64,000 bases of DNA from Prevotella melaninogenica (GCF_013267595.1 NZ_CP054011.1:1316147-1380146), one strand, 5' to 3'. Counted from the first letter of the stretch, positions 34,276 to 43,423 are shown. Program-made: numbers and translations. The notes: generated from the sequence alone by a model not told the origin.

Positions 34276-36008
34276 TCTGCTATGTATTTCTTTAGTTCTA
34301 TCTTCTTTCTCAATGTCGCATTCTCCTTATTTCCTTCGAGAGCCTTCCTCCAGAACTCAAGAGCTTTCTCTATATCGCCTGTCTGTGCATAGATATCACC
34401 AGCGTGTTCTTTGACTACGTTGCTCAGTGTAGAGTCATTACGAATCGCTTGTTCGATATATATCTTTGCCTCTTCGTAGCGCTTTTGCTGGAAAAGAATC
34501 CATGCGTAGGTGTCAAGATAAGTACTATTATTTGGCTCAGCCTTAATAGTCTTATAGCTCATCTGCTCTGCCTTTGTGAGGTTTTCATTCGCCTCACTGA
34601 GGTAATAGGCATAGTTATTCAACGCAGCCACATTGTCTGCTTTCCACTGCAAACAGCTGTCATAGGCTTGAAAAGCTTCTTTATTCCGACCCTTCTCATG
34701 CAGGATATCACCCATGATAGCGTAAAAGTCTGAAACAATACTTGGATCACTGTCTGGCTTTATCTGCCCAACTCCCTTGCGGAAGGTCTCCAGTGCCGCG
34801 TCACCGTCGTGCTTTTGGAACTGAGCCATACCTTGGAAATAATAGAATGCCATCTCATCTGGGTTGTATTCTATGGCTGGTCGGCAAATAGCGATAACCT
34901 TATCGTAGTCTTGTGTGTCCCAAATATTCTGTATCAATGCTATTCTTGCACGCGAATTATCGGGTTCTACCTCAAGAGCTTGCTCATAAACACGATTGAC
35001 TGCACCCTTTGGTTGCTTACGAAGTGTCATATATGCGGCTTTAAGCATATAGATATCAGCATCTTCTTGAGGAACAGCTAAGGCTACAGAGAAGAGCCTC
35101 ATCACCTCAGTACTATCTGGAGTATTATCTTTCTGACTGCTTGTAATGACCTGACGGAGTAACTCTAACTTCGCTTCCTTTTCTGTTTTTGGCGATTGCA
35201 AGAGTTCCTGTAGGATTGTTTTTACAGTAGCCTTGTCTCCAATATTATTATAATAATCCATCATGGAAAGCTTGGCAAGCGAGTTATCAGGGTCTTCTTT
35301 CAGTACATCACGATACTTTTGAAGTGCTTCCTTCTTCTTTCCATTCTGCAAAAGCCAGTTTCCGAACATCACACGATAGTTGAGATCGAGTGGATGACTA
35401 TCAACGAGTGACTTCAATTCATCATACTCCTTGCGCTTTTCTCCCATCTGTTCGTAGAGTTGCATCTTACTAAGTGAAATCTGCTCGTTGGTTCCTTCCA
35501 ATACTTCCAGACGTTCCAAGCATTTGATCATCATCTTGTCATCATCCTGGGAAGCGTAAAGCTGATAGAGAAGTTGCAACACATCAGAACGCGTTTTATT
35601 GGATTCATAAAGGCGTTCGAAGGCTTTTATTGCATTAGGATAGTCTTTTTGTGATACGTAGAGCTTTCCTAACTTCTCCTGATAAGCTGAGTTTTCGGGG
35701 TCAAGACTTGCTGCCTTCTCGAAGTATTCACGTGCCACCGCATCCTTCTTCATATCCACATAAAAAGCAGCCAGATGATAATAAACCTCTGGCGCTTGTG
35801 GATTGAGCTCGCGTGCATGGCGCAGAAGGTCGAAGGCAGCCGTAAGGTTGCCCATATCCTGCTGTCGTATTGCCTCAAGGAAGAAGTAATTATAGCTTTG
35901 AAGGCTATCCTTTCGATCTGCATACATCGCCAAAGAACCACCCAACAAAGCAAGAGCAAGGAGGGTACGGCGCATCATTGTGACTTTCAATATAACGTTA
36001 TTGAACAT
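34272..36008 (-). CDS. Periplasmic tetratricopeptide-repeat protein
   Basis: 578 residues. The first MFNNVILKVTM may or may not be used; the ATG at 35978 or 35975 (MMRRTLLALALLGGSLAMYA) gives a standard signal peptide. The body is made of about 14 tandem helical hairpins with TPR pattern (for example NPQAPEVYYHLAAFYVD, DPENSAYQEKLGKLYVS, KADNVAALNNYAYYL). It is probably a scaffold for an envelope complex together with the DUF4292 lipoprotein and the EnvC-like protein encoded next to it. It lies 21 bases after the dut stop. Confidence 0.88.
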   Translation of the reverse strand: MFNNVILKVTMMRRTLLALALLGGSLAMYADRKDSLQSYNYFFLEAIRQQDMGNLTAAFDLLRHARELNPQAPEVYYHLAAFYVDMKKDAVAREYFEKAASLDPENSAYQEKLGKLYVSQKDYPNAIKAFERLYESNKTRSDVLQLLYQLYASQDDDKMMIKCLERLEVLEGTNEQISLSKMQLYEQMGEKRKEYDELKSLVDSHPLDLNYRVMFGNWLLQNGKKKEALQKYRDVLKEDPDNSLAKLSMMDYYNNIGDKATVKTILQELLQSPKTEKEAKLELLRQVITSSQKDNTPDSTEVMRLFSVALAVPQEDADIYMLKAAYMTLRKQPKGAVNRVYEQALEVEPDNSRARIALIQNIWDTQDYDKVIAICRPAIEYNPDEMAFYYFQGMAQFQKHDGDAALETFRKGVGQIKPDSDPSIVSDFYAIMGDILHEKGRNKEAFQAYDSCLQWKADNVAALNNYAYYLSEANENLTKAEQMSYKTIKAEPNNSTYLDTYAWILFQQKRYEEAKIYIEQAIRNDSTLSNVVKEHAGDIYAQTGDIEKALEFWRKALEGNKENATLRKKIELKKYIAE

Positions 36009-36029
36009 TTATCGTTTCTTTCTTTGTCT

Positions 36030-36467
36030 TTACTTCACACCCGTATGGCCATATCCGCCTTCACCGCGTTCGGTCTCATCGAGTTCTTCTACCTCAACAA
36101 ACTCTGCTTGTTCGTGACGTGCAATGACCATCTGCGCAATGCGTTCACCGTCATTGATGGTAAAAGGTTCATCTGAGAAGTTAATGAGTAGTACCATGAT
36201 TTCACCACGATAGTCGGCATCAATCGTACCAGGAGAGTTGAGAACAGTCAGTCCATGCTTCAAAGCAAGACCGCTACGGGGGCGCACCTGTGCTTCAAAA
36301 CCTACTGGAAGTGCGATATGAAGACCTGTAGGAATGAGTCTTCTCTCCATGGGTCGCAGTACGATAGGTGCATCGATATTAGCGCGAAGGTCCATCCCCG
36401 CACTCTGTGAAGTAGCATAAGCAGGAAGCTGCTGATGCCCTTTATTAATTACTTTTATCTGTATCAT
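36030..36467 (-). CDS. dut: dUTP diphosphatase
   Basis: 145 residues from the ATG at 36467 ([13 protein letters not shown]); the frame is open ten codons further. Trimeric dUTPase motifs are in order: AGMDLRA (I), RPRSGLALK (II), [11 protein letters not shown] (III), ERIAQMV (IV) and a C-terminal [10 protein letters not shown] (V, the flexible lid). It turns dUTP into dUMP, keeping uracil out of DNA and feeding thymidylate synthesis. First gene of the cluster that continues with the TPR gene. Confidence 0.96.
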   Translation of the reverse strand: MIQIKVINKGHQQLPAYATSQSAGMDLRANIDAPIVLRPMERRLIPTGLHIALPVGFEAQVRPRSGLALKHGLTVLNSPGTIDADYRGEIMVLLINFSDEPFTINDGERIAQMVIARHEQAEFVEVEELDETERGEGGYGHTGVK

Positions 36468-36581
36468 TGCCATATAATAAGGTACAAAATTAAGCATTTA
36501 AAGCCACATTCATACATTTTATGAAGTAAAAAACTTGTTTTTAGCCAATTTTAATTACTTTTGTGTGTAGCTTTCAAGCCC

Positions 36582-36712
36582 CCAATAAATCATAAACAGA
36601 ATTCATCAACACCCAATATTCAACATCCATCACCCAATATTCAGCACCCAGCAAGTAATAAACAGAAATCATCAACACCAAATATTCAACACCCATCACC
36701 CAACAACTCCCG
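36582..36712. repeat. CA-rich repeat, two units of about 69 bp, in the dgt leader
   Basis: CAATAAATCATAAACAGAATTC and CAAGTAATAAACAGAAATC begin two units, each followed by ATCAACACCCAATATTCAAC and CATCACCCAA runs. The second ends eight bases before the dgt ATG, so transcripts from the TACTTTTG box near 36553 would carry the repeat as a C/A-rich 5' leader. Same family as 1082-1410. Confidence 0.75.
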
Positions 36713-36714
36713 CA

Positions 36715-38052
36715 ATGAACTGGCAACAACTCATATCCAACAAGCGTCTCGGACAGGAAGAGCGTCACGCCCTTCGACACGATGATCGCTCTGAATTCAA
36801 GCGTGACAGCGACCGATTGATTTACTCTGCACCGTTCCGACGACTACAGAACAAAACCCAGGTGTTCCCTCTACCAGGCAGTGTCTTTGTGCACAACCGC
36901 CTAACTCATTCTTTAGAGGTGGCTTCCTTGGGTAAATCTCTGGGTGATGACGTTGCAAGAAGACTCATCGAAATACACCCAGAGTTGCGGGGTACGCTCT
37001 TTGAAGAGATTGGAACCATCGTACAGACAGCTTGTTATGCACACGACATGGGTAATCCTCCCTTCGGGCATAGTGGCGAAAAGGCTATGCAGGCATTCTT
37101 CACAGAGGGTTCAGGAATTAGCTTGAAGGACAAAGTTAGCCCTCATTTCTGGGAAGATATTACCCATTTTGAGGGCAATGCCAATGCTTTCCGCTTACTG
37201 ACCCATCGTTTCTTAGGCCGAAGAGAAGGTGGTTTCGTAATGACTTATAGCACTTTAGCGAGTATCGTAAAGTATCCTTTCAGTTCCACTTATGCCAGCA
37301 AACACGGCAAGTTCGGTTTCTTTGCAACGGAAGAAGAAACCTATAAGAAGATTGCTGATGAATTAGGTATCATACAAAAGGATAGCTCTGAGGCTGGTAT
37401 CTGTTATGTTCGTCATCCGTTGACCTATCTTATGGAGGCTGCAGATGATATCTGTTACGAGATTATGGATATCGAAGACTCCCACAAACTCAAGCTCCTC
37501 TCATTTGAAGAGACTGCCGATTTGCTCCTTGGCTTCTTCGATGAAGAAACCAGAAAGAGCATTAGAAAGCGCATAGAAGAAGAGGGTGTGACCGACCAAA
37601 ACGAACAAGTCGTTTACTTCCGTGCCTGTGCTGTAGGATTATTGGAGGCAGAATGTGTCAATGTCTTTGTAGAACACGAAGAGGAGATACTCAATGGAAC
37701 CTTCGAAGGGTCGCTCATCAAACATATTTCCGAGCTTCCCCGACAGGCTTACAAACGCTGTACAGAGGTTTCAGTGGATAGGATTTACCGCAGTAAAGCA
37801 GTCCTCGACGTTGAGTTATCAGGCTATAAGATTATGGAAACACTGATGGAAGCACTCATCGGTGCTGCCGTTGAGCCTGAACACTTCCACAGTAAACAAC
37901 TCATCCGACGCTTTTCAAGCCAGTATGACATCCAAAGTCCTTGCCTTGAAACACGTATCATGGCAGTACTCGACTTCATCAGTGGAATGACAGATATCTA
38001 TGCACTCGACATCTATCAGAAGATAAATGGTATCAGTTTGCCACTGATATAA
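36715..38052 (+). CDS. dgt: Deoxyguanosinetriphosphate triphosphohydrolase-like protein (HD domain)
   Basis: 445 residues. The N-terminal SAPFRRLQNKTQV and NRLTHSLEV, then ACYAHDMGNPPFGHSGE (HD pair, about residue 106), give the dNTPase HD signature: H...HD...D. Dgt-type enzymes split dGTP (or other dNTPs) into the nucleoside and triphosphate. Length is typical of the shorter dGTPase-like class (about 440-450). The start follows a CA-rich repeated leader and has no Shine-Dalgarno. A GC-rich palindrome directly follows the stop. Confidence 0.9.
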   Translation: MNWQQLISNKRLGQEERHALRHDDRSEFKRDSDRLIYSAPFRRLQNKTQVFPLPGSVFVHNRLTHSLEVASLGKSLGDDVARRLIEIHPELRGTLFEEIGTIVQTACYAHDMGNPPFGHSGEKAMQAFFTEGSGISLKDKVSPHFWEDITHFEGNANAFRLLTHRFLGRREGGFVMTYSTLASIVKYPFSSTYASKHGKFGFFATEEETYKKIADELGIIQKDSSEAGICYVRHPLTYLMEAADDICYEIMDIEDSHKLKLLSFEETADLLLGFFDEETRKSIRKRIEEEGVTDQNEQVVYFRACAVGLLEAECVNVFVEHEEEILNGTFEGSLIKHISELPRQAYKRCTEVSVDRIYRSKAVLDVELSGYKIMETLMEALIGAAVEPEHFHSKQLIRRFSSQYDIQSPCLETRIMAVLDFISGMTDIYALDIYQKINGISLPLI

Positions 38053-38054
38053 AA

Positions 38055-38087
38055 GCCTCCCCCGACCCCTCCGAAGGGAGGGGAGGC
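38055..38087 (+). repeat. GC-rich palindrome after dgt
   Basis: GCCTCCCCCGACCCCTCCG then AAGGGAGGGGAGGC, two bases after the stop codon. It folds as CCCTCC-GAA-GGGAGG or, in the larger form, GCCTCCCC/GGGGAGGC. Same orientation relative to the gene as the copies after argS, the DUF559-RNase H gene and fabI. Confidence 0.85.
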
Positions 38088-38239
38088 AAAGAGGGAAAAA
38101 AGGGATGCTATTCTCACACTATTATCTCAGTTATTCACTCTTTCAGAGGGACTTAAAGAAATTCTCTGGGAGGAAATTTAGAAACGCTTTTAATATGAGA
38201 GATCAATACAAAGGCATCCCACAACACATTTGTCTTAAC

Positions 38240-38314
38240 TCCATTTCACTTCTTTAACTCCTTTAACTCCAGATTCATCTCCCTCCATTTCACTCCTTCA
38301 ACTCCTTTAACTCC
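38240..38314. repeat. Direct repeat of a 31-bp pyrimidine-rich unit
   Basis: Two copies of TCCATTTCACTTCTTTAACT + CCTTTAACTCC (38240-38270 and 38284-38314), with two substitutions, 44 bases apart. They lie just before the YqiA-HAD fusion gene. Confidence 0.75.
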
Positions 38315-38326
38315 TAAAAAGAAACA

Positions 38327-39322
38327 ATGGAAAATCAATATAAAAAGACCTTTCCTGACCTTATGGTAGGAAAGAAGATTATCTACGTTCACGGCTTTAT
38401 GTCAGCCGGTTCAAGTCATACGGTACAGATACTGAGGGACTATATGCCCGAAGCAACAGTCATTGCGCCCGACCTCCCCATACACCCTGAGGAGGCAATG
38501 GAACTATTGCGCAACCTCGTTGATAGCGAAAAGCCCGACCTAATCATTGGTACTTCAATGGGAGGTATGTACACCGAGATGCTTTATGGTGTCGATCGTA
38601 TCTGCGTGAATCCTGCCTTTCAGATGGGAACAACCATCAGCGAGACGAATATGATGGGCAAACAGGTGTTCCAAAATCCACGACAAGATGGCGTACAAGA
38701 GGTTATCGTAACCAAAGCATTGGTAAAGGAATACAAAGAAATAACTGAAAAGTGTTTCTCACAAGTGACAGAGGAAGAGCAGCAACGCGTCTTCGGACTC
38801 TTTGGTGATGCAGACCCTGTTGTCCACACCTTCGATCTTTTCCACGAACATTACCCTCAGGCAATTCGTTTTCATGGTGAACACAGACTCATCGAGAAAG
38901 CTGTTTTCCATTACCTCATGCCTGTTATCCGATGGATTGACGACCGACAGGAAGGGCGAGAGCGTCGTACGGCACTCATTGATCAGAACACACTCGCCGA
39001 TGGATACGGCAAACCGAAATCAAGTTTGAACAAAGCTTACGAGTTCTTACTTGATAACTACAACGTATTCTTTGTGTGTCCTGCACCAACCAACTATCCG
39101 TCAACCATCACTGAACAGCAGGCATGGATAGAAGATGCCTTCAGCGCACCAGCATGGAACCATACGATCTTCACCAACCAGCCTCACCTTCTCTATGGCG
39201 ACTACTTCATCAGTAGTACTGAACACGACGACTTCCTCGGCACAAGCCTACTTTTCGGTAGCGAAGAGTTCAAGACTTGGGAGGAAATTATCACTTTCTT
39301 TGAACGCTTGGGAGGACAGTAA
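38327..39322 (+). CDS. YqiA-like esterase fused to a degenerate HAD 5'-nucleotidase-like domain
   Basis: 331 residues. The N-terminal half (about 1-200) is an alpha/beta hydrolase of the YqiA/UPF0227 type, with IIYVHGFMSAGSS as oxyanion loop and GTSMGG as nucleophile elbow (Ser about 86). The second half (about 215-331) resembles the 5'(3')-deoxyribonucleotidase HAD fold: TALIDQNTLADG takes the place of DMDGTLAD, and HTIFTNQPHLLYGDYFISST resembles the family's helix-strand end. The HAD catalytic pair DxD reads D-Q-N, so phosphatase activity is doubtful. I infer a two-domain protein whose C-terminal part may bind nucleotides. The start has no clear ribosome site. Confidence 0.75.
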   Translation: MENQYKKTFPDLMVGKKIIYVHGFMSAGSSHTVQILRDYMPEATVIAPDLPIHPEEAMELLRNLVDSEKPDLIIGTSMGGMYTEMLYGVDRICVNPAFQMGTTISETNMMGKQVFQNPRQDGVQEVIVTKALVKEYKEITEKCFSQVTEEEQQRVFGLFGDADPVVHTFDLFHEHYPQAIRFHGEHRLIEKAVFHYLMPVIRWIDDRQEGRERRTALIDQNTLADGYGKPKSSLNKAYEFLLDNYNVFFVCPAPTNYPSTITEQQAWIEDAFSAPAWNHTIFTNQPHLLYGDYFISSTEHDDFLGTSLLFGSEEFKTWEEIITFFERLGGQ

Positions 39323-39346
39323 GCGGGTGAAAAGACGCTTTCCGTT

Positions 39347-39436
39347 GAATTATTTTCATGAAAAGAAATATTTTTCATCGTGAAAAGAAATATTTATTTT
39401 CATGAAAATAAATTCTTCTCTTCATGAAAATAATTC
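39347..39436. repeat. TTTTCATGAAAA cluster, copy 2
   Basis: The 90-base element opens GAATTATTTTCATGAAAAG and closes CTTCATGAAAATAATTC, its own reverse complement with few mismatches. Two further TTTTCATNNTGAAAA boxes lie in between. It lies 24 bases after the fusion gene's stop. Confidence 0.8.
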
Positions 39437-39588
39437 ACACTAATGGGCTTTCTGTAACAAAGAGAACTCACAACCAACTGACGAAAAAGCAATAACACGC
39501 ACTCAAAACATAACCCAACGAATTAGTCCCCACGCATAGTATAAAAACAATTTTTCTTTATTAAGAGGACTAGGGAAACATTATCATA

Positions 39589-42500
39589 ATGGCACACGAA
39601 CTATTCTCACGTATTGCTGACATCCTTTCGGCACCATCTGAAGCACAGGCACTCATCATGCACGAGACGCTCGTCATTGCTTGTCATGAAGGATTAAAGA
39701 ATACCCGACATGGTTTCGGCAACCTTTCTTCGCAGGTGGAGTCGCTCTGTAGGCAGCATAACATTGCCCCACAGGATATTGTGGCGATTCAGAAAATGCG
39801 TCGGCACAGTAACTCTTACGCCCCGATTCTCCCTGAAGACGTGGCTTACGACTGTCGTGCCTTAGCTATCTTCGTGTCTGCTGTTGTGCAGGAGGCTATC
39901 CCTTCGTTCCTTGTTGGGAAAATTCCTGCACACGGACGTATCACTGAGAACATCCAGATTACGAATTATCGTTACATTCGTTGTATCGTAAGAGAGTGGG
40001 ACGAAAGTACTATTCAGGTAGCTGTAACCAATCAAGACAGTAGCGAAGAACTCTTGCTGGTTGACTATATGAACACACCAGACTACATTGATTTCAGCTA
40101 CTTACGCCCGATGCTACGCGAAGGGATGCAGCTAAATCTTCTTGACTGTACTGTCACCCGAAAGAAGGTCGTACCACGCCTTATCGTCGTTGAGCCAGAC
40201 TATCTGATAGATATCTCTACCATAGCAAATTGTTTTGAAACATACGGACACCATCCATTGCTTTTCACCGTCAACAGACTTACTCCTCGCCTGAGCAATA
40301 AACACATTGTATTAGGTAACTTCGCTGGTTCTGCACTTGATGATATCATCAATCATCCAGCAGAATACGACATCAAAGATACCTTCCGTTCTAACTTCAA
40401 AGAGAAGGCTTTGGACTATGCGACCTGTCCTGACTTTGATGCAGCATCTTTCAAACAAGATGCAGAACGACAGGTGGAGAACATCAAGGGGATTGTTGAC
40501 GAAATCTTCCAAACTTTCGACCGTGAGAAAGCGATTCTTGAACCTTCCTTTGTATGCGAACGATTGGGCATACAGGGTCGTGTTGACTTGATGACAACCG
40601 ACTTAAAACTACTTGTTGAGCAGAAGTCGGGCAAGAATACTTTTATTGAACGCAAATACAAAAATTCACATGGCTCACTCCATGTTGAGAAACACTACGT
40701 GCAGGTGTTGCTCTACTACGGTATCTTGCAATATAACTTCCAACTCAGTCCGAAGAATGCACACATCCAACTGTTGTATTCTAAATATCCCCTACCCGAC
40801 GGACTCCTCGAAGTGGAGCCACTGCAAAAGCTGATTCGTGAAGCTATCCGCTTCCGTAATCAAGCCGTAGCAACGGAGTTCTGGATGGCTGATAATGGCT
40901 TTGATAGGATGTTGCCATTGCTCACACCGCAGACACTGAACACCGAGAAGCAAAACGATAACTTCTACAATAGATACCTCTTACCACAACTCACTGAGAC
41001 ACTGGCACCACTTCACCAGCTCAACGACCTCGAACGTGCTTATTTCACACGTATGATGACCTTTGTTATCAAGGAACAATTAGTGTCAAAAGTGGGTGTA
41101 CAGGAAGGTGTTGGAAACAGTAATGCTGACCTATGGAACATGCCGCTTGCAGAGAAAAAAGAGACAGGAAACATCTATACAGAACTGACAATCACAGAGA
41201 AAGAGCGTAGCAACTCGTTCAACGGCTACGATACAATAACGCTATCTGTACCCCAGCAGGGCGAAGATTTCCTCCCTAACTTTCGTCGAGGAGATATGAT
41301 TTACCTCTATGCGTACAAAAAGAACGAGGCACCTGACGTGAGAATGAGCATTCTTTTCAAAGGTTCACTACAAGAGATACATGGCGACAGACTTGTTGTA
41401 CACCTCAATGACGGACAGCAAAACCCTGACCTTATCAGCGGAGATTACTTCGCTATTGAGCATGCTGGTAGTGACATCGGTGGTACATCAGCCATCCGTA
41501 GCCTCTATACCTTCATCACTTCGCCTGAAGAACGTCGTCAGTTGCTCTTGGGACAGCGTGCCCCACGCTCTGACAAGTCGCTGACCCTATCTCGTAGCTA
41601 CCATCCCGATTATGACGAAATCATCTTGAAAGCTAAGCAGGCGCAGGACTATTTCCTTCTTATCGGTCCTCCCGGCACTGGCAAAACCTCGCAGGCTCTA
41701 CAATTCCTTGTGCGTGAACAGTTGGCAGGGAACATCTATTCACAACCATCTTCAGCCTATTCAGCAGAAGATTCTAAGCACAACAAACTTTCAGAAACCA
41801 TCAACACCCAACACCCAACACCCAACACCCAGACCTCAATCCTCCTCTTAGCCTATACAAATCGCGCTGTTGATGAGATTTGTAATATGCTAACAGAGAA
41901 CGAACTTGATTATATCCGCATTGGTAATGAGTTCAGTTGTGACCCGAAATATAGTGACCATTTGTTGAAGGAAGTGTTAGATGACAACGCAACCCTCAAC
42001 AGCATAAAGTCTACCTTAGCAGATGCGCGCATCGTTGTAGCCACAACCTCTACAATGAACAGCAATGCTGCTCTCTTTAATATCAAGCATTTCGACCTCG
42101 CCATCATTGATGAAGCGAGTCAGATATTGGAACCAAATATCATTGGATTACTATCTACCCGACATGCAGAAAGGCGTGCGATAAAACGGTTTATATTGAT
42201 AGGCGACCATAAACAATTGCCTGCTGTGGTGCAACAACAGGACACTTTAGAAACGGAAGAAACCAATACTTTCCTCAAAAATATCCACCTTTTATCATGT
42301 GCCAACTCCCTCTTTGAACGCCTTATCCTCACCGAGCGGACTGCAGGTCGTACAGATTTTATTGGTACACTGCACAAACAAGGGCGAATGCATCCGGATA
42401 TTGCTGACTTTGCTAATCGTAAGTTTTACGCACGTGAACAACTTGAATGTGTGCCATTAGCCCACCAGATGGAGCAGACCTTAGCTTACAACGAAACGAG

Positions 42501-43038
42501 CGAAGACGAAACAGACGACCTTTTGAAGGCTCATCGTATGATTTTCATCCCTTCAAAGCCGTGCCGACAACTGAATATTTCAGAGAAGGTTAACACGGAA
42601 GAGGCACGTATCATTACCGACCTGCTAAGACGTCTACACCGACAACTCGGCAACAACTTTGATTCGCAAAAGTCTGTTGGTGTCATTGTGCCTTACCGCA
42701 ATCAGATTGCAATGATTAGAAAGGAGATTGAGAAGCTTGGTATTCCCGAATTAGAGGAAATCAGTATTGATACCGTTGAACGTTATCAGGGTAGCCAGCG
42801 TGACATCATCCTCTACTCCTTCACCATTCAAAGTCGTTATCAACTCGACTTCCTCACCGCCAACACGTTCTATGAAGACGGTCAACCCATCGACCGTAAA
42901 CTGAATGTTGCCATCACAAGAGCCCGCAAACAGCTGATTCTTACTGGTAACGAGCCAACATTAAGACAAAATCAAATCTTCGCAGAACTCATTGATTATA
43001 TCAAAGAAAAGGGTGGATATTATGCAGAAAAGGCATAG
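39589..43038 (+). CDS. Dna2-like nuclease-helicase (PD-(D/E)XK plus SF1 helicase)
   Basis: 1149 residues. The N-terminal half has a RecB/Cas4-type nuclease core, with GRVDLM (about 330) and LLVEQKSGK (about 342-350) giving the D...ExK active site. The C-terminal half is an SF1 helicase: Walker A GPPGTGKT (about 696), IIDEASQ (about 838), GDHKQLPAV, VGVIVPYRNQ, VERYQGSQRD and NVAITRARKQL. The order matches Dna2/AddAB-like proteins that process 5' flaps or broken ends. Between motif I and motif Ia about 20 residues (HNKLSETINTQHPTPNTQTS) are encoded by a CA-rich intergenic repeat inserted in frame. Function in a given repair path is inferred. Confidence 0.85.
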   Translation: MAHELFSRIADILSAPSEAQALIMHETLVIACHEGLKNTRHGFGNLSSQVESLCRQHNIAPQDIVAIQKMRRHSNSYAPILPEDVAYDCRALAIFVSAVVQEAIPSFLVGKIPAHGRITENIQITNYRYIRCIVREWDESTIQVAVTNQDSSEELLLVDYMNTPDYIDFSYLRPMLREGMQLNLLDCTVTRKKVVPRLIVVEPDYLIDISTIANCFETYGHHPLLFTVNRLTPRLSNKHIVLGNFAGSALDDIINHPAEYDIKDTFRSNFKEKALDYATCPDFDAASFKQDAERQVENIKGIVDEIFQTFDREKAILEPSFVCERLGIQGRVDLMTTDLKLLVEQKSGKNTFIERKYKNSHGSLHVEKHYVQVLLYYGILQYNFQLSPKNAHIQLLYSKYPLPDGLLEVEPLQKLIREAIRFRNQAVATEFWMADNGFDRMLPLLTPQTLNTEKQNDNFYNRYLLPQLTETLAPLHQLNDLERAYFTRMMTFVIKEQLVSKVGVQEGVGNSNADLWNMPLAEKKETGNIYTELTITEKERSNSFNGYDTITLSVPQQGEDFLPNFRRGDMIYLYAYKKNEAPDVRMSILFKGSLQEIHGDRLVVHLNDGQQNPDLISGDYFAIEHAGSDIGGTSAIRSLYTFITSPEERRQLLLGQRAPRSDKSLTLSRSYHPDYDEIILKAKQAQDYFLLIGPPGTGKTSQALQFLVREQLAGNIYSQPSSAYSAEDSKHNKLSETINTQHPTPNTQTSILLLAYTNRAVDEICNMLTENELDYIRIGNEFSCDPKYSDHLLKEVLDDNATLNSIKSTLADARIVVATTSTMNSNAALFNIKHFDLAIIDEASQILEPNIIGLLSTRHAERRAIKRFILIGDHKQLPAVVQQQDTLETEETNTFLKNIHLLSCANSLFERLILTERTAGRTDFIGTLHKQGRMHPDIADFANRKFYAREQLECVPLAHQMEQTLAYNETSEDETDDLLKAHRMIFIPSKPCRQLNISEKVNTEEARIITDLLRRLHRQLGNNFDSQKSVGVIVPYRNQIAMIRKEIEKLGIPELEEISIDTVERYQGSQRDIILYSFTIQSRYQLDFLTANTFYEDGQPIDRKLNVAITRARKQLILTGNEPTLRQNQIFAELIDYIKEKGGYYAEKA
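41780..41842. repeat. CA-rich repeat inserted in frame in the helicase gene
   Basis: AACACCCAACACCCAACACCC (21 bases shown short as CAACACCCAACACCCAACA) plus flanking CATCAACACC is the core of the minisatellite at 1082-1410. It codes for TINTQHPTPNTQ between helicase motifs I and Ia, where homologues normally pass straight from the P-loop helix to the strand beginning ILLLAYTN. Confidence 0.75.
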
Positions 43039-43130
43039 TCTGAACAAGAGGGAATTTACAAACAAGACACACGTTTTCATCTTTTCTCCCTTATCATCTC
43101 TTTAATGCGCAGTAGGAGAAAGCAAAAAAT

Positions 43131-43192
43131 AAAAGGAGATTGTACCAGAAGTATCATTGGTAAAACCTGATACTCTGGTACAATCTCCTTTT
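43131..43192. terminator. Long perfect hairpin between the helicase and lipoprotein genes
   Basis: AAAAGGAGATTGTACCAGA + AGTATCA pairs with TGATACT + CTGGTACAATCTCCTTTT, about 25 bp with a single bulge and a loop of TTGGTAAAACC. A-tract and T-tract at the ends suit a two-way terminator for convergent genes, but the stem is longer than most. Confidence 0.7.
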
Positions 43193-43221
43193 ATGATTTC
43201 TTTTGAAAAAGCTAATTAGAC

Positions 43222-43423
43222 TTTAACCCAAATCGGTTATTAGAGCCTAAACATATTTTGTTTTATTATCGAGCAGATTGTTTGGCTTTGCAACGCAGGC
43301 GTAGCGGGCTACGTCAAGGTACAAAGACAGACAAGATGCCGATAAGAAAATAAAAGATGTTAGGAAAAAATGCCATAGTTAAGAATTATACATATTGTGG
43401 TCTAATAACCGATTTGGGTTTAA
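43222..43423. mobile_element. MITE-like element with 18-bp terminal inverted repeats
   Basis: CCCAAATCGGTTATTAGA (43227-43244) is repeated exactly inverted at 43401-43418, and both ends extend to TTAA-like sequence. The interior folds further: TTATCGAGCAGATTG faces CAAGATGCCGATAAG, and GCGTAGCGGGCTACG forms a central hairpin. No protein is encoded. The right end supplies the TAA stop of the neighbouring lipoprotein gene. It looks like a small non-autonomous transposable element, about 200 bp. Confidence 0.75.
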
